From NCBI GenBank assembly GCA_900552755.1, contig USAY01000062.1, forward strand, positions 1-11,352: 11,352 nt of DNA, written 5' to 3'. The notes under the pieces were generated by a model. The model was not told the DNA's origin. It saw only the letters and a list, made by a program, of their open reading frames with translations, and made no database searches. Position 1 is the stretch's first letter; every line of letters begins with the position of its first letter. The stretch is from an uncultured Collinsella sp. Its GTDB lineage: Bacteria > Actinomycetota > Coriobacteriia > Coriobacteriales > Coriobacteriaceae. Both the position numbers and the translations under genes were made by a program. This document shows positions 1 through 5,544 of the stretch, piece after piece.

Positions 1-788
1 CTGGTAAGACCGTGATCGTCACCGGCGGCGGCAAGGCCACGCTTAAGGACGGCTCTGCTGGCTCCATCGGCTACGGTATCGATATCGCTTTTGCCAAGGA
101 GGGCGCGAACCTCGTCATCACCGGTCGTAACGTTGCTAAACTCGAGGCTGCCAAGGAGTCTCTCGAGGCTGAGTACGGCGTCAAAGTTCTGCCTGTTCAG
201 GCCGATGTCTCGGCTGGTCAGGACAACGAGGCCGTCGTGCAGAACGTTATCGACAAGGCGATTGAGGAGTTCGGCCGCATCGACGCCGTCGTCAACAACG
301 CCCAGGCCAGCGCCTCGGGTGTGACCATCGCCGACCACACTATGGACCAGTTTAATCTGGCCATTTACTCTGGCCTGTATGCCACCTACCTGTACATGCA
401 GAAGGCCTATCCGCACCTGAAGGAGACCAAGGGTTCCGTGGTCAACTTTGCTTCGGGCGCCGGTCTGTTTGGCAACTATGGCCAGTGCAGCTATGCTGCC
501 GCCAAGGAAGGCATCCGCGGCTTGACTCGCGTTGCCGCCAACGAGTGGGGCAAGGACGGCATCAACGTCAACATCGTGTGCCCGCTTGCCTGGACTGCTG
601 CGCTCGAGAACTTCCAGGACGCCTATCCCGAGGCGTTCAAGGCCAACGTTCACATGCCGCCGGCGGGCCATTACGGCGATGTCGAGAAGGAGATCGGCCG
701 CGTGGTCGTTCAGCTTTGCGGCCCCGACTTTAAGTATATGAACGGCGAGACCGTCACCCTCGAGGGTGGCATGGGCCAGCGGCCTTAG
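1..788 (+). CDS. SDR-family NAD(P)-dependent oxidoreductase, 5' end cut off by the window
   Basis: Classical short-chain dehydrogenase/reductase, expected to be a cytosolic NAD(P)(H)-dependent carbonyl/hydroxyl oxidoreductase; the substrate cannot be read from sequence. The frame is already open at base 3 (GKTVIVTGGGKA), so the GTG at 12 is an internal Val and the true start lies to the left. Visible motifs: beta1 plus glycine-rich loop (TGGG..., then GSIGYG), a VNNAQ segment replacing the usual NNAG, the catalytic Ser in NFASGAGLFG, the catalytic YAAAK (Tyr-x3-Lys), and a C-terminal NGETVTLEGGM strand typical of the family. The glycine loop is longer than the usual TGxxxGxG: about eight extra residues separate TGGG from GSIGYG, somewhat like enoyl-ACP reductases. 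Steroid/bile-acid dehydrogenase or 3-oxoacyl reductase activity is possible but not shown. A strong hairpin follows the stop directly. Confidence 0.9.
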   Translation, partial: GKTVIVTGGGKATLKDGSAGSIGYGIDIAFAKEGANLVITGRNVAKLEAAKESLEAEYGVKVLPVQADVSAGQDNEAVVQNVIDKAIEEFGRIDAVVNNAQASASGVTIADHTMDQFNLAIYSGLYATYLYMQKAYPHLKETKGSVVNFASGAGLFGNYGQCSYAAAKEGIRGLTRVAANEWGKDGINVNIVCPLAWTAALENFQDAYPEAFKANVHMPPAGHYGDVEKEIGRVVVQLCGPDFKYMNGETVTLEGGMGQRP

Positions 789-789
789 G

Positions 790-819
790 GGTTACGCGGT
801 TTTACCAAACCGCGTAACC
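790..819 (+). terminator. 13-bp hairpin directly after the SDR stop codon
   Basis: GGTTACGCGGTTT (790-802) pairs perfectly with AAACCGCGTAACC (807-819) around a 4-nt loop, starting 2 nt after the TAG. There is no following T-tract, so it may be a non-canonical or bidirectional terminator, or an RNA 3'-end stabiliser. Confidence 0.6.
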
Positions 820-831
820 AGTTGACGCTGC

Positions 832-930
832 AAACCCGCCAGAGCGGCAATCTGCCTTTCAACTTCGGCGGCATGATCAAAAGATCAATGCCGCCTTGTT
901 TCAAGGCACCTTGCTCGCTCTGGCGGGTTT
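832..930. repeat. Long compound intergenic palindrome (about 99 nt)
   Basis: Three nested paired segments are visible. The outer arms are AAACCCGCCAGAGC (832-845) and its exact reverse complement (917-930). A middle pair is GCCTT (854-858) with AAGGC (903-907). The inner arms GGCGGCATGATC (867-878) and GATCAATGCCGCC (883-895) close an AAAA loop with one bulged A. It does not match any RNA family I can name and has no T-tract beyond the TTTT at 928-931. It ends 5 nt before the insertion sequence that follows. It could be a REP-like repeat used as an IS target, a degenerate MITE, or a small structured RNA. Confidence 0.6.
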
Positions 931-937
931 TCGCTCA

Positions 938-951
938 TATGACCCAATCCG
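938..951. repeat. IS inverted repeat (transposase-distal end)
   Basis: TATGACCCAATCCG, the exact reverse complement of 2446-2459. It marks the end of the IS downstream of the transposase gene. Confidence 0.85.
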
Positions 952-1213
952 CTGTCAAGAGCCACAATGGCCCCGCCGACCGCTTGCAATCGGTCGGCGG
1001 GGCCTGCCGTTAACCCGTCCCGGTCCGCCCCCGGCATGTCATCGACGCCTTCGGCTCAGTCTCATATCCGCGGATACCGTTCTGTCGGCCCGCACTCCAT
1101 TCCTTCGGCGGGGTTCCCCAAGTCTGTCGAGGCGCATGCGGAGGGCTCCGCGCGCACAGCGAAATAGGGGGTATCCCCGAAGGCCGCCCGGCTCGCCGGG
1201 ACGGGGGCTATGT
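952..1213 (-). ncRNA. Candidate bridge RNA / seekRNA region of the IS110-family element
   Basis: These 262 bp between the transposase stop and the inner edge of the inverted repeat carry no credible ORF but several hairpins. One is a perfect 14-bp stem at 969-982/991-1004 with an 8-nt loop. Others are the 10-nt palindrome ATCCGCGGAT (1066-1075), GGGGTATCCCC near 1168-1178, and CCCGG-CTCG-CCGGG (1187-1200). IS1111-subgroup elements are known to encode the guide RNA that specifies donor and target in this 3' non-coding segment. The assignment here rests on position and structure only; the exact RNA ends and guide loops are not established. Confidence 0.45.
969..1004. other. Perfect 14-bp stem-loop near the IS end
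   Basis: GGCCCCGCCGACCG (969-982) pairs with CGGTCGGCGGGGCC (991-1004) over an 8-nt loop containing TTGCAA. It lies 17 bp inside the distal inverted repeat. It may be the 3' domain of the guide RNA or the terminator of the transposase transcript. Confidence 0.7.
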
Positions 1214-2335
1214 CTATTCCGCGCCCTCCCGGCACATCATGCCGAGGGCCCAGAGCCATCTCACGAGCTCGGCCGCGGTGGCCGCGTTGGCCTTCGCCGC
1301 GGGCATGCCGCGGGCGAGCATCTCCTCGCGCCGCCGCAGGAGCCGCTCGGACCCCTTCCTCCCGTGCACCCTTATCTCGAGGGGCACGCCCGTATCCCTC
1401 GGCATGAGCTTCGGCTGGTGCCGCGCCGCGGCGTAGCACCATGAGCCCTCAACGGCCAGCTTCCTCACGAGCGCGTTGCCCGCACCGCTGATGCCTCCGA
1501 GCCGGACGGAGTCGCCGCTCGACCTCTGGCTCGGCGCGAGGCCGAAGTAGGCCGTGACCTGCCTTCCGGAGCGGAACCTCGTGAAGTCGCCGACCTCGGC
1601 CGAGAAGGCCGCGGCCAGCGCGAAGGCGCAGCCCTTGATCGACTGGAGGGCGGCCACCTCCGCGGCGATCGGGCTGGCATCCACGGCCGCCCTGTACTCG
1701 GAGAGCAGGTCCGACCGGGCCTCCGCCGCGGCCTCGACCTCGTTCCTCAGGGCGGCGAGCGTCCGAACCCCGCCATCGTCCTCCGGCCTGACCTTGTCGA
1801 GCCACCTCAGGAAGTCGTAGGTCCAGTACTTCCTCGGGTTGCCGGCGGGCGTGGTGCCGCCGTAGACGAACCCCCGCCTTGCGAGGAAGGCGAGCAGCCG
1901 CTGCTTGGCGGTCGCCAGGCGCGCGGTCGCCCCGTCGTAGGCGCCGGCGAGGTCCCTGATGCCTTCGACCTCGGGGGAGGGGACCCATACGGGGGAGATG
2001 TCGTGGGCGAGTATCGCCTTGGCCATCCTGGCGGCGTCGTTCCTGTCGTTCTTGGAGGCCGAGTCGGCGGCCGACCTGGGGATCTTCGAGACCGCGGCGA
2101 CGACGCACTCGACGCCGAGCCCGGCGAGCTCCCTTTGCGGGGCGAAGCCGAGGTAGCCGCTCTCGTAGGCCGCGAGCGAAGGCCCCGGGAACCCGTCCAT
2201 CCACCCGGCGATCTCGCCCCAGGGGTTGCCGGGGAACCTCCTCGTCACGGCCTCGCCGGTGTCCGCGTCGAGGGCGCAGACGGTGGTCGACCTCAGGTGG
2301 ACGTCCATCCCGAACGCGGTAGAATACTTTGGCAT
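1214..2335 (-). CDS. IS110-family transposase (DEDD / serine recombinase)
   Basis: A 373-residue RNA-guided recombinase of the IS110 family that cuts and rejoins donor and target DNA without a classical DDE mechanism. The N-terminal RuvC-like DEDD domain (about 1-160) shows D11 in GMDVH, E58 in AAYESGY, and D97 and D100 in KNDRNDA. The C-terminal Transposase_20 domain (about 225-310) shows SIKGCAFALAAAFSAEVGDF, TAYFGLAPSQRSSGDS and GGISGAGNALVRK; S283 in GGIS is a good candidate for the conserved nucleophilic serine. Length is normal for the family and no frameshift or stop is seen, so the element may still be active. The ATG at 2333-2335 is preceded by GGGAGG on the minus strand (2341-2346) with 5-nt spacing. 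The gene lies alone inside the IS. Confidence 0.95.
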   Translation of the reverse strand: MPKYSTAFGMDVHLRSTTVCALDADTGEAVTRRFPGNPWGEIAGWMDGFPGPSLAAYESGYLGFAPQRELAGLGVECVVAAVSKIPRSAADSASKNDRNDAARMAKAILAHDISPVWVPSPEVEGIRDLAGAYDGATARLATAKQRLLAFLARRGFVYGGTTPAGNPRKYWTYDFLRWLDKVRPEDDGGVRTLAALRNEVEAAAEARSDLLSEYRAAVDASPIAAEVAALQSIKGCAFALAAAFSAEVGDFTRFRSGRQVTAYFGLAPSQRSSGDSVRLGGISGAGNALVRKLAVEGSWCYAAARHQPKLMPRDTGVPLEIRVHGRKGSERLLRRREEMLARGMPAAKANAATAAELVRWLWALGMMCREGAE

Positions 2336-2396
2336 GGGAGCCTCCCAACCTCGTTGCGGCGCGGCTGCGCCTATGGCACTTCAACATCATTGTCGC

Positions 2397-2436
2397 AGCC
2401 CCGACCCGCGGTCACGAGCGGGGGCTCCTGTCTTTT
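2397..2436 (+). terminator. Possible plus-strand terminator inside the IS end
   Basis: An imperfect GC-rich stem (AGCC...CCCGC at 2397-2409 with GCGGG...GGCT at 2418-2426) is followed by TCTTTTT (2430-2436 region). In this orientation it would stop transcription running antisense to the transposase toward tgt. The stem has unpaired bases, so the call is weak. Confidence 0.35.
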
Positions 2437-2445
2437 TAGTGCCCT

Positions 2446-2459
2446 CGGATTGGGTCATA
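2446..2459. repeat. IS inverted repeat (transposase-proximal end)
   Basis: CGGATTGGGTCATA, the exact reverse complement of 938-951, located 111 bp upstream of the transposase ATG. Confidence 0.85.
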
Positions 2460-2505
2460 GTGTCTGTCGGTGCCATAACATCGGCGTTGCCTTGGCTGTT
2501 GGATG

Positions 2506-2534
2506 TAGTCGTTTAAGAATGTCCCTAACGACTA
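2506..2534. other. 8-bp inverted repeat in the tgt upstream region
   Basis: TAGTCGTT (2506-2513) and AACGACTA (2527-2534) are exact reverse complements separated by 13 nt, 96 bp before the tgt start. They could be an operator or a leader stem. The position is upstream of the -10 element, so a DNA-binding role is more likely than an RNA one. The rest of 2460-2580 shows nothing I recognise. Confidence 0.35.
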
Positions 2535-2586
2535 GTTGTTTAATGCGCCAGTTTCTGTCGAGTCGGTGCTTCTTGCGGGTTGCCCG

Positions 2587-2592
2587 TATAAT
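2587..2592 (+). promoter_or_regulatory. tgt promoter -10 element
   Basis: A perfect TATAAT 38 nt before the tgt start codon. No good -35 hexamer lies 16-18 bp upstream (sequence there is around GTCGGTGC). The predicted leader is short and shows no preQ1-riboswitch signature. Confidence 0.5.
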
Positions 2593-2629
2593 GGTTTGCG
2601 TATGAACCGCAACCAAGGAGTTCCAGTTT

Positions 2630-3769
2630 ATGGACCAGAACCTTTTTAAATTCGACCTGATCGCCGAGGACCCGACGACGCATGCGCGTGCCGGCGTACT
2701 GCACACCCCGCACGGCGACATCGAGACGCCGATCTTTATGCCCGTGGGCACCAAGGCAAACGTCAAGGGTATACCTACCGAGACCGTCAAGCAGCTCGGC
2801 GCCCAGATTGTGCTTGCCAACACCTATCACCTGTCCATGCGTCCCGGCGAGGACACCATCGTCGAGCTGGGCGGACTGCACAAGTTTATGAACTGGCACG
2901 GCCCCATTCTTACCGACTCGGGTGGCTTCCAGGTGTTCAGCCACAACGACGCCGTCAAGCTCACCGACGAGGGCGTGCGCTTTATCGTCAACGATTACGA
3001 CGGCCGCCACGTGTTCTGGACGCCCGAGGACAACATGGAAATTGCCATGAAGCTCGGCTCCGACATCTGCATGCAGCTCGATCAGTGCCCCGGCTATCCC
3101 GCCACGCGCGCCTACGTCGAGCGCGCCGTGGAGCTGTCGAGCATGTGGGCCGAGCGCTGTTATAAGGCCCACACCCGTGATGACCAGGCGCTCTTTGGCA
3201 TCGTTCAGGGCGGCATGCATCTGGACCTGCGCCTGCGCTCGCTGCGCCACCTGGAGGAGTGCGGCGACTTCCCCGGCTACGGCATCGGCGGCTACTCGGT
3301 GGGCGAGGACCACGAGACCATGTTCGAGACGCTGGCGCCGCTGGTTTCCGAGTACATGCCTAAGCACAAGCCGCGCTACCTCATGGGCGTCGGCAACCCT
3401 ACCACGCTCGTGCGCGGCGTGGGCGTGGGTATCGACATGTTCGACTGCGTGCTGCCGACGCGCACCGGCCGCATGGGCACGGCGTTCTCCGGCGAAGGCC
3501 GCCTCAACTTCCGCAACGCCCGCTTTGCGCACGACGACGGTCCCATCGATCCCACCTGCACCTGCCCGGTGTGCACGGGTGGCTACAGCCGCGCGCTCAT
3601 CCGTCACATGGTCACGCAGAAGGAGATGCTCGGCGGTATTCTGCTGTCGATGCACAACATCTACTACCTGCTCAACCTTATGCAGCGTGCCCGCCAGGCC
3701 ATTATCGAGGGCCGCTACGGCGCGTTTGCGAGCGACTGGATGAACAGTCCTGCGGCGGTGGACTACTAA
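2630..3769 (+). CDS. tgt: tRNA-guanine(34) transglycosylase
   Basis: Exchanges guanine 34 in the anticodon of GUN-type tRNAs (Asp, Asn, His, Tyr) for preQ1 (or queuine), a late step of queuosine modification; a cytosolic homodimeric TIM-barrel enzyme. At 379 residues it has the usual bacterial length. Seen directly: D96 in TDSGGFQVFS (catalytic acid/base region), D151 in QLDQC and the FGIVQGG segment of the base pocket, GIDMFDCVLPTRTGRMG (266-283) with the nucleophilic Asp, and the zinc site C310-x-C312-xx-C315 with H342. QLDQCPGYPA differs slightly from the common DECTPYPA. Start: ATG at 2630 with AAGGAG at 2615-2620, 9 nt upstream, and TATAAT at 2587. No queuosine-biosynthesis neighbours are present, so it probably relies on preQ1 or queuine made or imported elsewhere. 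Confidence 0.97.
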   Translation: MDQNLFKFDLIAEDPTTHARAGVLHTPHGDIETPIFMPVGTKANVKGIPTETVKQLGAQIVLANTYHLSMRPGEDTIVELGGLHKFMNWHGPILTDSGGFQVFSHNDAVKLTDEGVRFIVNDYDGRHVFWTPEDNMEIAMKLGSDICMQLDQCPGYPATRAYVERAVELSSMWAERCYKAHTRDDQALFGIVQGGMHLDLRLRSLRHLEECGDFPGYGIGGYSVGEDHETMFETLAPLVSEYMPKHKPRYLMGVGNPTTLVRGVGVGIDMFDCVLPTRTGRMGTAFSGEGRLNFRNARFAHDDGPIDPTCTCPVCTGGYSRALIRHMVTQKEMLGGILLSMHNIYYLLNLMQRARQAIIEGRYGAFASDWMNSPAAVDY

Positions 3770-3918
3770 GAGCGGCGCGGGCGCTTGCAGAGCGCGGGCA
3801 ACGGCAAGGGGCGAGCGCCGGCCGGTCATCACGTTCGCTAACACCGTCTGCGCGACCGCTGACCGATAGCTTGCAAGCACTTGATGCATCGTGGGTACCA
3901 TACCGAATAGTTGATGTT

Positions 3919-3966
3919 CGGGCGGGTGTTTGGCGCATGGCGTCGACCCCGCCCGTTTTTCTTTTT
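3919..3966 (+). terminator. Rho-independent terminator / possible attenuator before the LOG gene
   Basis: CGGGCGGG (3919-3926) pairs with CCCGCCCG (3948-3955), followed by TTTTTCTTTTT (3956-3966). Only 16 nt separate it from the next start codon. It can end tgt transcription or act as a leader attenuator for the downstream gene. The rest of the tgt-LOG gap (3770-3918) holds only a small hairpin at 3781-3795 (GCGCT/AGCGC). Confidence 0.85.
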
Positions 3967-3982
3967 CTCGATAGGAGTACCC

Positions 3983-4741
3983 ATGATTAAGAACGAGAAT
4001 GTCGAGGGCGAGCCTGCCTACGACGAGACGTACCGCCGCGGCCCCGTGGTTATGCGCGGCCCCATGATTCCTAAGGACAACACCTACGCCAACCTGCTGG
4101 CGCCCGAGGAGTCGACCGACTGGCTGCATGCTGATCCGTGGCGCGTGCTGCGCATCCAGGCCGAGTTTGTCGATGGCTTTGGCGCACTTGCCGAGCTCGG
4201 GCCCGCTGTGACCATCTTCGGTAGCGCTCGCACGCCCAAGACCGATCCGCTCTACAAGGCGGCGCGTACCGTCGGGCGCAAGATCGCACAACGTGGCGTG
4301 GCGGTCATCACCGGTGGCGGCCCCGGCATCATGGAGGCGGCCAACAGGGGAGCGGCGAGCGTCAACGGCAAGTCAGTTGGCTTGGGTATCGAGCTTCCGC
4401 ACGAGCACGGGCTCAACAAATATGTGAACCTCGGTATGGACTTCCGCTACTTCTTTGTGCGCAAGACCATGTTCGTCAAATACAGTTCGGGCGCCATCGT
4501 GTTTCCCGGAGGTTTTGGCACGCTCGACGAGATGTTCGAGGTGCTCACGCTGGTGCAGACGCACAAGGTCAAGCGCATGCCGCTTGTGCTGGTGGGCACC
4601 GAGTACTGGCAGGGCCTATTCGACTGGCTTAACGGTCCGGTGATGGACACCGGTATGATCAGCCCGCTCGATCCTGATCTGGTGCACATCACCGACGACC
4701 TCAACGAAGCGGTCGACGTCGCCCTGAGCGGGCTGATGTAG
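3983..4741 (+). CDS. LOG-family Rossmann-fold protein (TIGR00730-type nucleoside-monophosphate phosphoribohydrolase)
   Basis: A member of the LOG/YgdH-like family, whose characterised members release the base from nucleoside 5'-monophosphates (cytokinin ribotides in plants, purine/pyrimidine NMPs in bacteria); the physiological substrate here is unknown. The protein has 252 residues. GSAR (80-83) opens the Rossmann fold, GGGPGIMEAANRG (111-123) is the first nucleotide-binding loop, R160-K161 precede the second half, and PGGFGTLDE (175-183) is the family signature with the catalytic Glu. The about 70-residue N-terminal extension before the core suits the longer bacterial subgroup. The ATG at 3983 is chosen because AGGAG lies at 3973-3977 with 5-nt spacing; an upstream in-frame TTG would run through the terminator. 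A terminator-like hairpin immediately upstream suggests attenuation or a promoter within or before it. Confidence 0.92.
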   Translation: MIKNENVEGEPAYDETYRRGPVVMRGPMIPKDNTYANLLAPEESTDWLHADPWRVLRIQAEFVDGFGALAELGPAVTIFGSARTPKTDPLYKAARTVGRKIAQRGVAVITGGGPGIMEAANRGAASVNGKSVGLGIELPHEHGLNKYVNLGMDFRYFFVRKTMFVKYSSGAIVFPGGFGTLDEMFEVLTLVQTHKVKRMPLVLVGTEYWQGLFDWLNGPVMDTGMISPLDPDLVHITDDLNEAVDVALSGLM

Positions 4742-4771
4742 AGCAATCGTGCCGCTGTGACATGAATATGC

Positions 4772-4814
4772 ATGGCAATCTGATGCTATCTAACATCAGA
4801 TTGCCATTTTTATT
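4772..4814 (+). terminator. Rho-independent terminator after the LOG gene
   Basis: GGCAATCTGATG (4774-4785) pairs perfectly with CATCAGATTGCC (4794-4805), extendable by two A-T pairs, with an 8-nt loop and then ATTTTTATT. The distal arm lies within the spacing expected for the antitoxin promoter, so the palindrome may also serve as a regulatory site. Confidence 0.9.
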
Positions 4815-4817
4815 GGG

Positions 4818-4823
4818 TATACT
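4818..4823 (+). promoter_or_regulatory. Candidate -10 of the dinJ-yafQ operon
   Basis: TATACT, 31 nt before the antitoxin start and just after the terminator T-tract. The -35 region would fall in the terminator's distal arm and shows no close TTGACA match; TTGCCA (4801-4806) is too near at 11 nt. RelB/DinJ-type antitoxins normally repress their own promoter, so operator sites are expected here. Confidence 0.4.
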
Positions 4824-4854
4824 GATGCAAAAGACGAGGGCGAGGAGGTCGCGT

Positions 4855-5154
4855 ATGTCTACTGCAACGATTAAGCCCACGACGGTCCGCATCGAGGAGG
4901 GGCTTAAGGAGCAGGCGACTGAGTTTTTAGATTCGGTTGGCCTGAACCTTAATTCGTATCTCAACCTTGCTGTTCGGCAGCTTGTGAACCAGCGGAAGAT
5001 TCCGTTTGAGATTGTGGGGCGGCCGGAGGTACCCAACGAGGCGACGAGGCGCGCTATGGTGATCGCCGAGGCTCGTGAGCTGGGGATTCTGCCAGACGAC
5101 AGCCCGTCATTCGATAACGTTGATGAGTTGATGTCGTTCCTCGATGAGGATTAG
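4855..5154 (+). CDS. dinJ: RelB/DinJ-family type II antitoxin
   Basis: A 99-residue antitoxin that neutralises the downstream RNase toxin and, by family rule, represses its own operon as a ribbon-helix-helix dimer. The N-terminal RHH domain is visible as TTVRIEEGLKEQATEFLDSV then GLNLNSYLNLAVRQLVNQRKIPFEI (about residues 9-53), matching the RelB/DinJ pattern. The acidic C-terminus (about 59-99, ending NVDELMSFLDED) is the toxin-wrapping part. The ATG at 4855 is chosen because GAGGAGG lies at 4842-4848 with 6-nt spacing; an earlier in-frame ATG at 4762 would begin inside the terminator. The stop is 3 nt before the toxin ATG, the usual tight antitoxin-first arrangement. The symbol is by family resemblance, not proven orthology. 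Confidence 0.9.
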   Translation: MSTATIKPTTVRIEEGLKEQATEFLDSVGLNLNSYLNLAVRQLVNQRKIPFEIVGRPEVPNEATRRAMVIAEARELGILPDDSPSFDNVDELMSFLDED

Positions 5155-5157
5155 ACG

Positions 5158-5466
5158 ATGTTTGAAATTAAGGTCGAGGCTCAGTTTAAGGCCGACTATA
5201 AGCGAGCGATGCAGAGCCACCCGCAGCTAAAAACCGAGTTTAAGGCGGCAGTTGCCGAGCTTGCGGCACACGGCGTGCTTCCGGCAGAGTACGGTGCCCA
5301 CGAGCTCTCCAACCCGGGCGGCAATTACAACGGTCACATCGATTTTCATCTTTCCGATGGCCTGATCGACGTGGTCGTTCTCTACCTGCCGCACAAAACT
5401 AATCCAGTGATCCGACTTGTAAGAATGGGTTCGCATCAAGAACTGTTCCAGGGCCCACTGAGCTAG
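5158..5466 (+). CDS. yafQ: YafQ-family type II toxin (RelE/ParE superfamily mRNA interferase)
   Basis: A 102-residue toxin; characterised YafQ is a ribosome-dependent endoribonuclease that cuts mRNA during translation and is held inactive by DinJ. Conserved positions line up with the YafQ active site: H48 in AHEL, H60 and H64 around GHIDFH, D67, R89, and H93...F97 in RMGSHQELF. Start at 5158, with GAGGA (5146-5150) inside the end of the antitoxin gene as the ribosome binding site, so translation is probably coupled. Size and motifs suggest an intact toxin. It converges with the primase-helicase gene; a 63-nt palindromic repeat starts 15 nt after its stop and would be the only candidate terminator. 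Confidence 0.9.
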   Translation: MFEIKVEAQFKADYKRAMQSHPQLKTEFKAAVAELAAHGVLPAEYGAHELSNPGGNYNGHIDFHLSDGLIDVVVLYLPHKTNPVIRLVRMGSHQELFQGPLS

Positions 5467-5481
5467 CCACTCGATTTTAAA

Positions 5482-5544
5482 TTGCGGTGGAATAGGGATT
5501 GATTTGCGGCTGATAAGCCAAAAACAGTCCCTATTTCACCGCAA
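5482..5544 (+). repeat. 63-nt palindromic repeat, copy 1 (left flank of the primase-helicase island)
   Basis: The arms at 5482-5501 and 5525-5544 form a 20-bp stem. On the plus-strand RNA two positions are G-U wobbles; on the minus strand they become A-C mismatches. The loop contains a mini-hairpin GGCT-GATA-AGCC (5508-5519). The same unit recurs at 9044-9106 with 61/63 identity and the same orientation. Identity stops at the left edge and runs 3 nt (GTG) past the right edge. The helicase stop codon is inside this copy. Confidence 0.92.

Larger units (their letters stand above)
935..2459 (-). mobile_element. IS110-family (IS1111-like) insertion sequence, about 1.52 kb
   Basis: The boundaries rest on a perfect 14-bp inverted repeat, TATGACCCAATCCG at 938-951 and CGGATTGGGTCATA at 2446-2459, that encloses one IS110-type recombinase. 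The 5-mer TCATA occurs in direct orientation at both edges (935-939 and 2455-2459), giving a unit of 1520 bp if it marks the exchange point. Short subterminal inverted repeats, with a long non-coding stretch after the transposase rather than before it, are the known pattern of the IS1111 subgroup; classical IS110 members lack clear inverted repeats. GC content is higher than in the flanking genes. The element sits between the SDR gene and tgt, interrupts no gene, and its transposase frame is intact. Exact ends are uncertain by a few bases. Confidence 0.85.

Noticed and set aside
12..14. GTG at 12 as the start of the SDR gene
   Set aside because: The frame is open to the window edge and residues before it (GKT) belong to the first beta strand of the fold.
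822..1444. Small plus-strand frames before and across the IS end
   Set aside because: They run through the palindromes and the inverted repeat, lack ribosome binding sites and resemble no family.
1449..2390. 313-codon minus-strand frame overlapping the transposase
   Set aside because: Arg/Gly-rich out-of-frame shadow of the IS110 transposase with no domain signature.
2460..2629. preQ1 riboswitch in front of tgt
   Set aside because: No preQ1-I/II aptamer pattern is visible, and the predicted leader after TATAAT is only about 30 nt.
2540..4291. 583-codon open frame on the minus strand across tgt and the LOG gene
   Set aside because: It is antisense to two clearly recognised proteins, low-complexity (His/Ala/Val/Arg-rich) and crosses their intergenic terminator; an artefact of GC-rich codon use.
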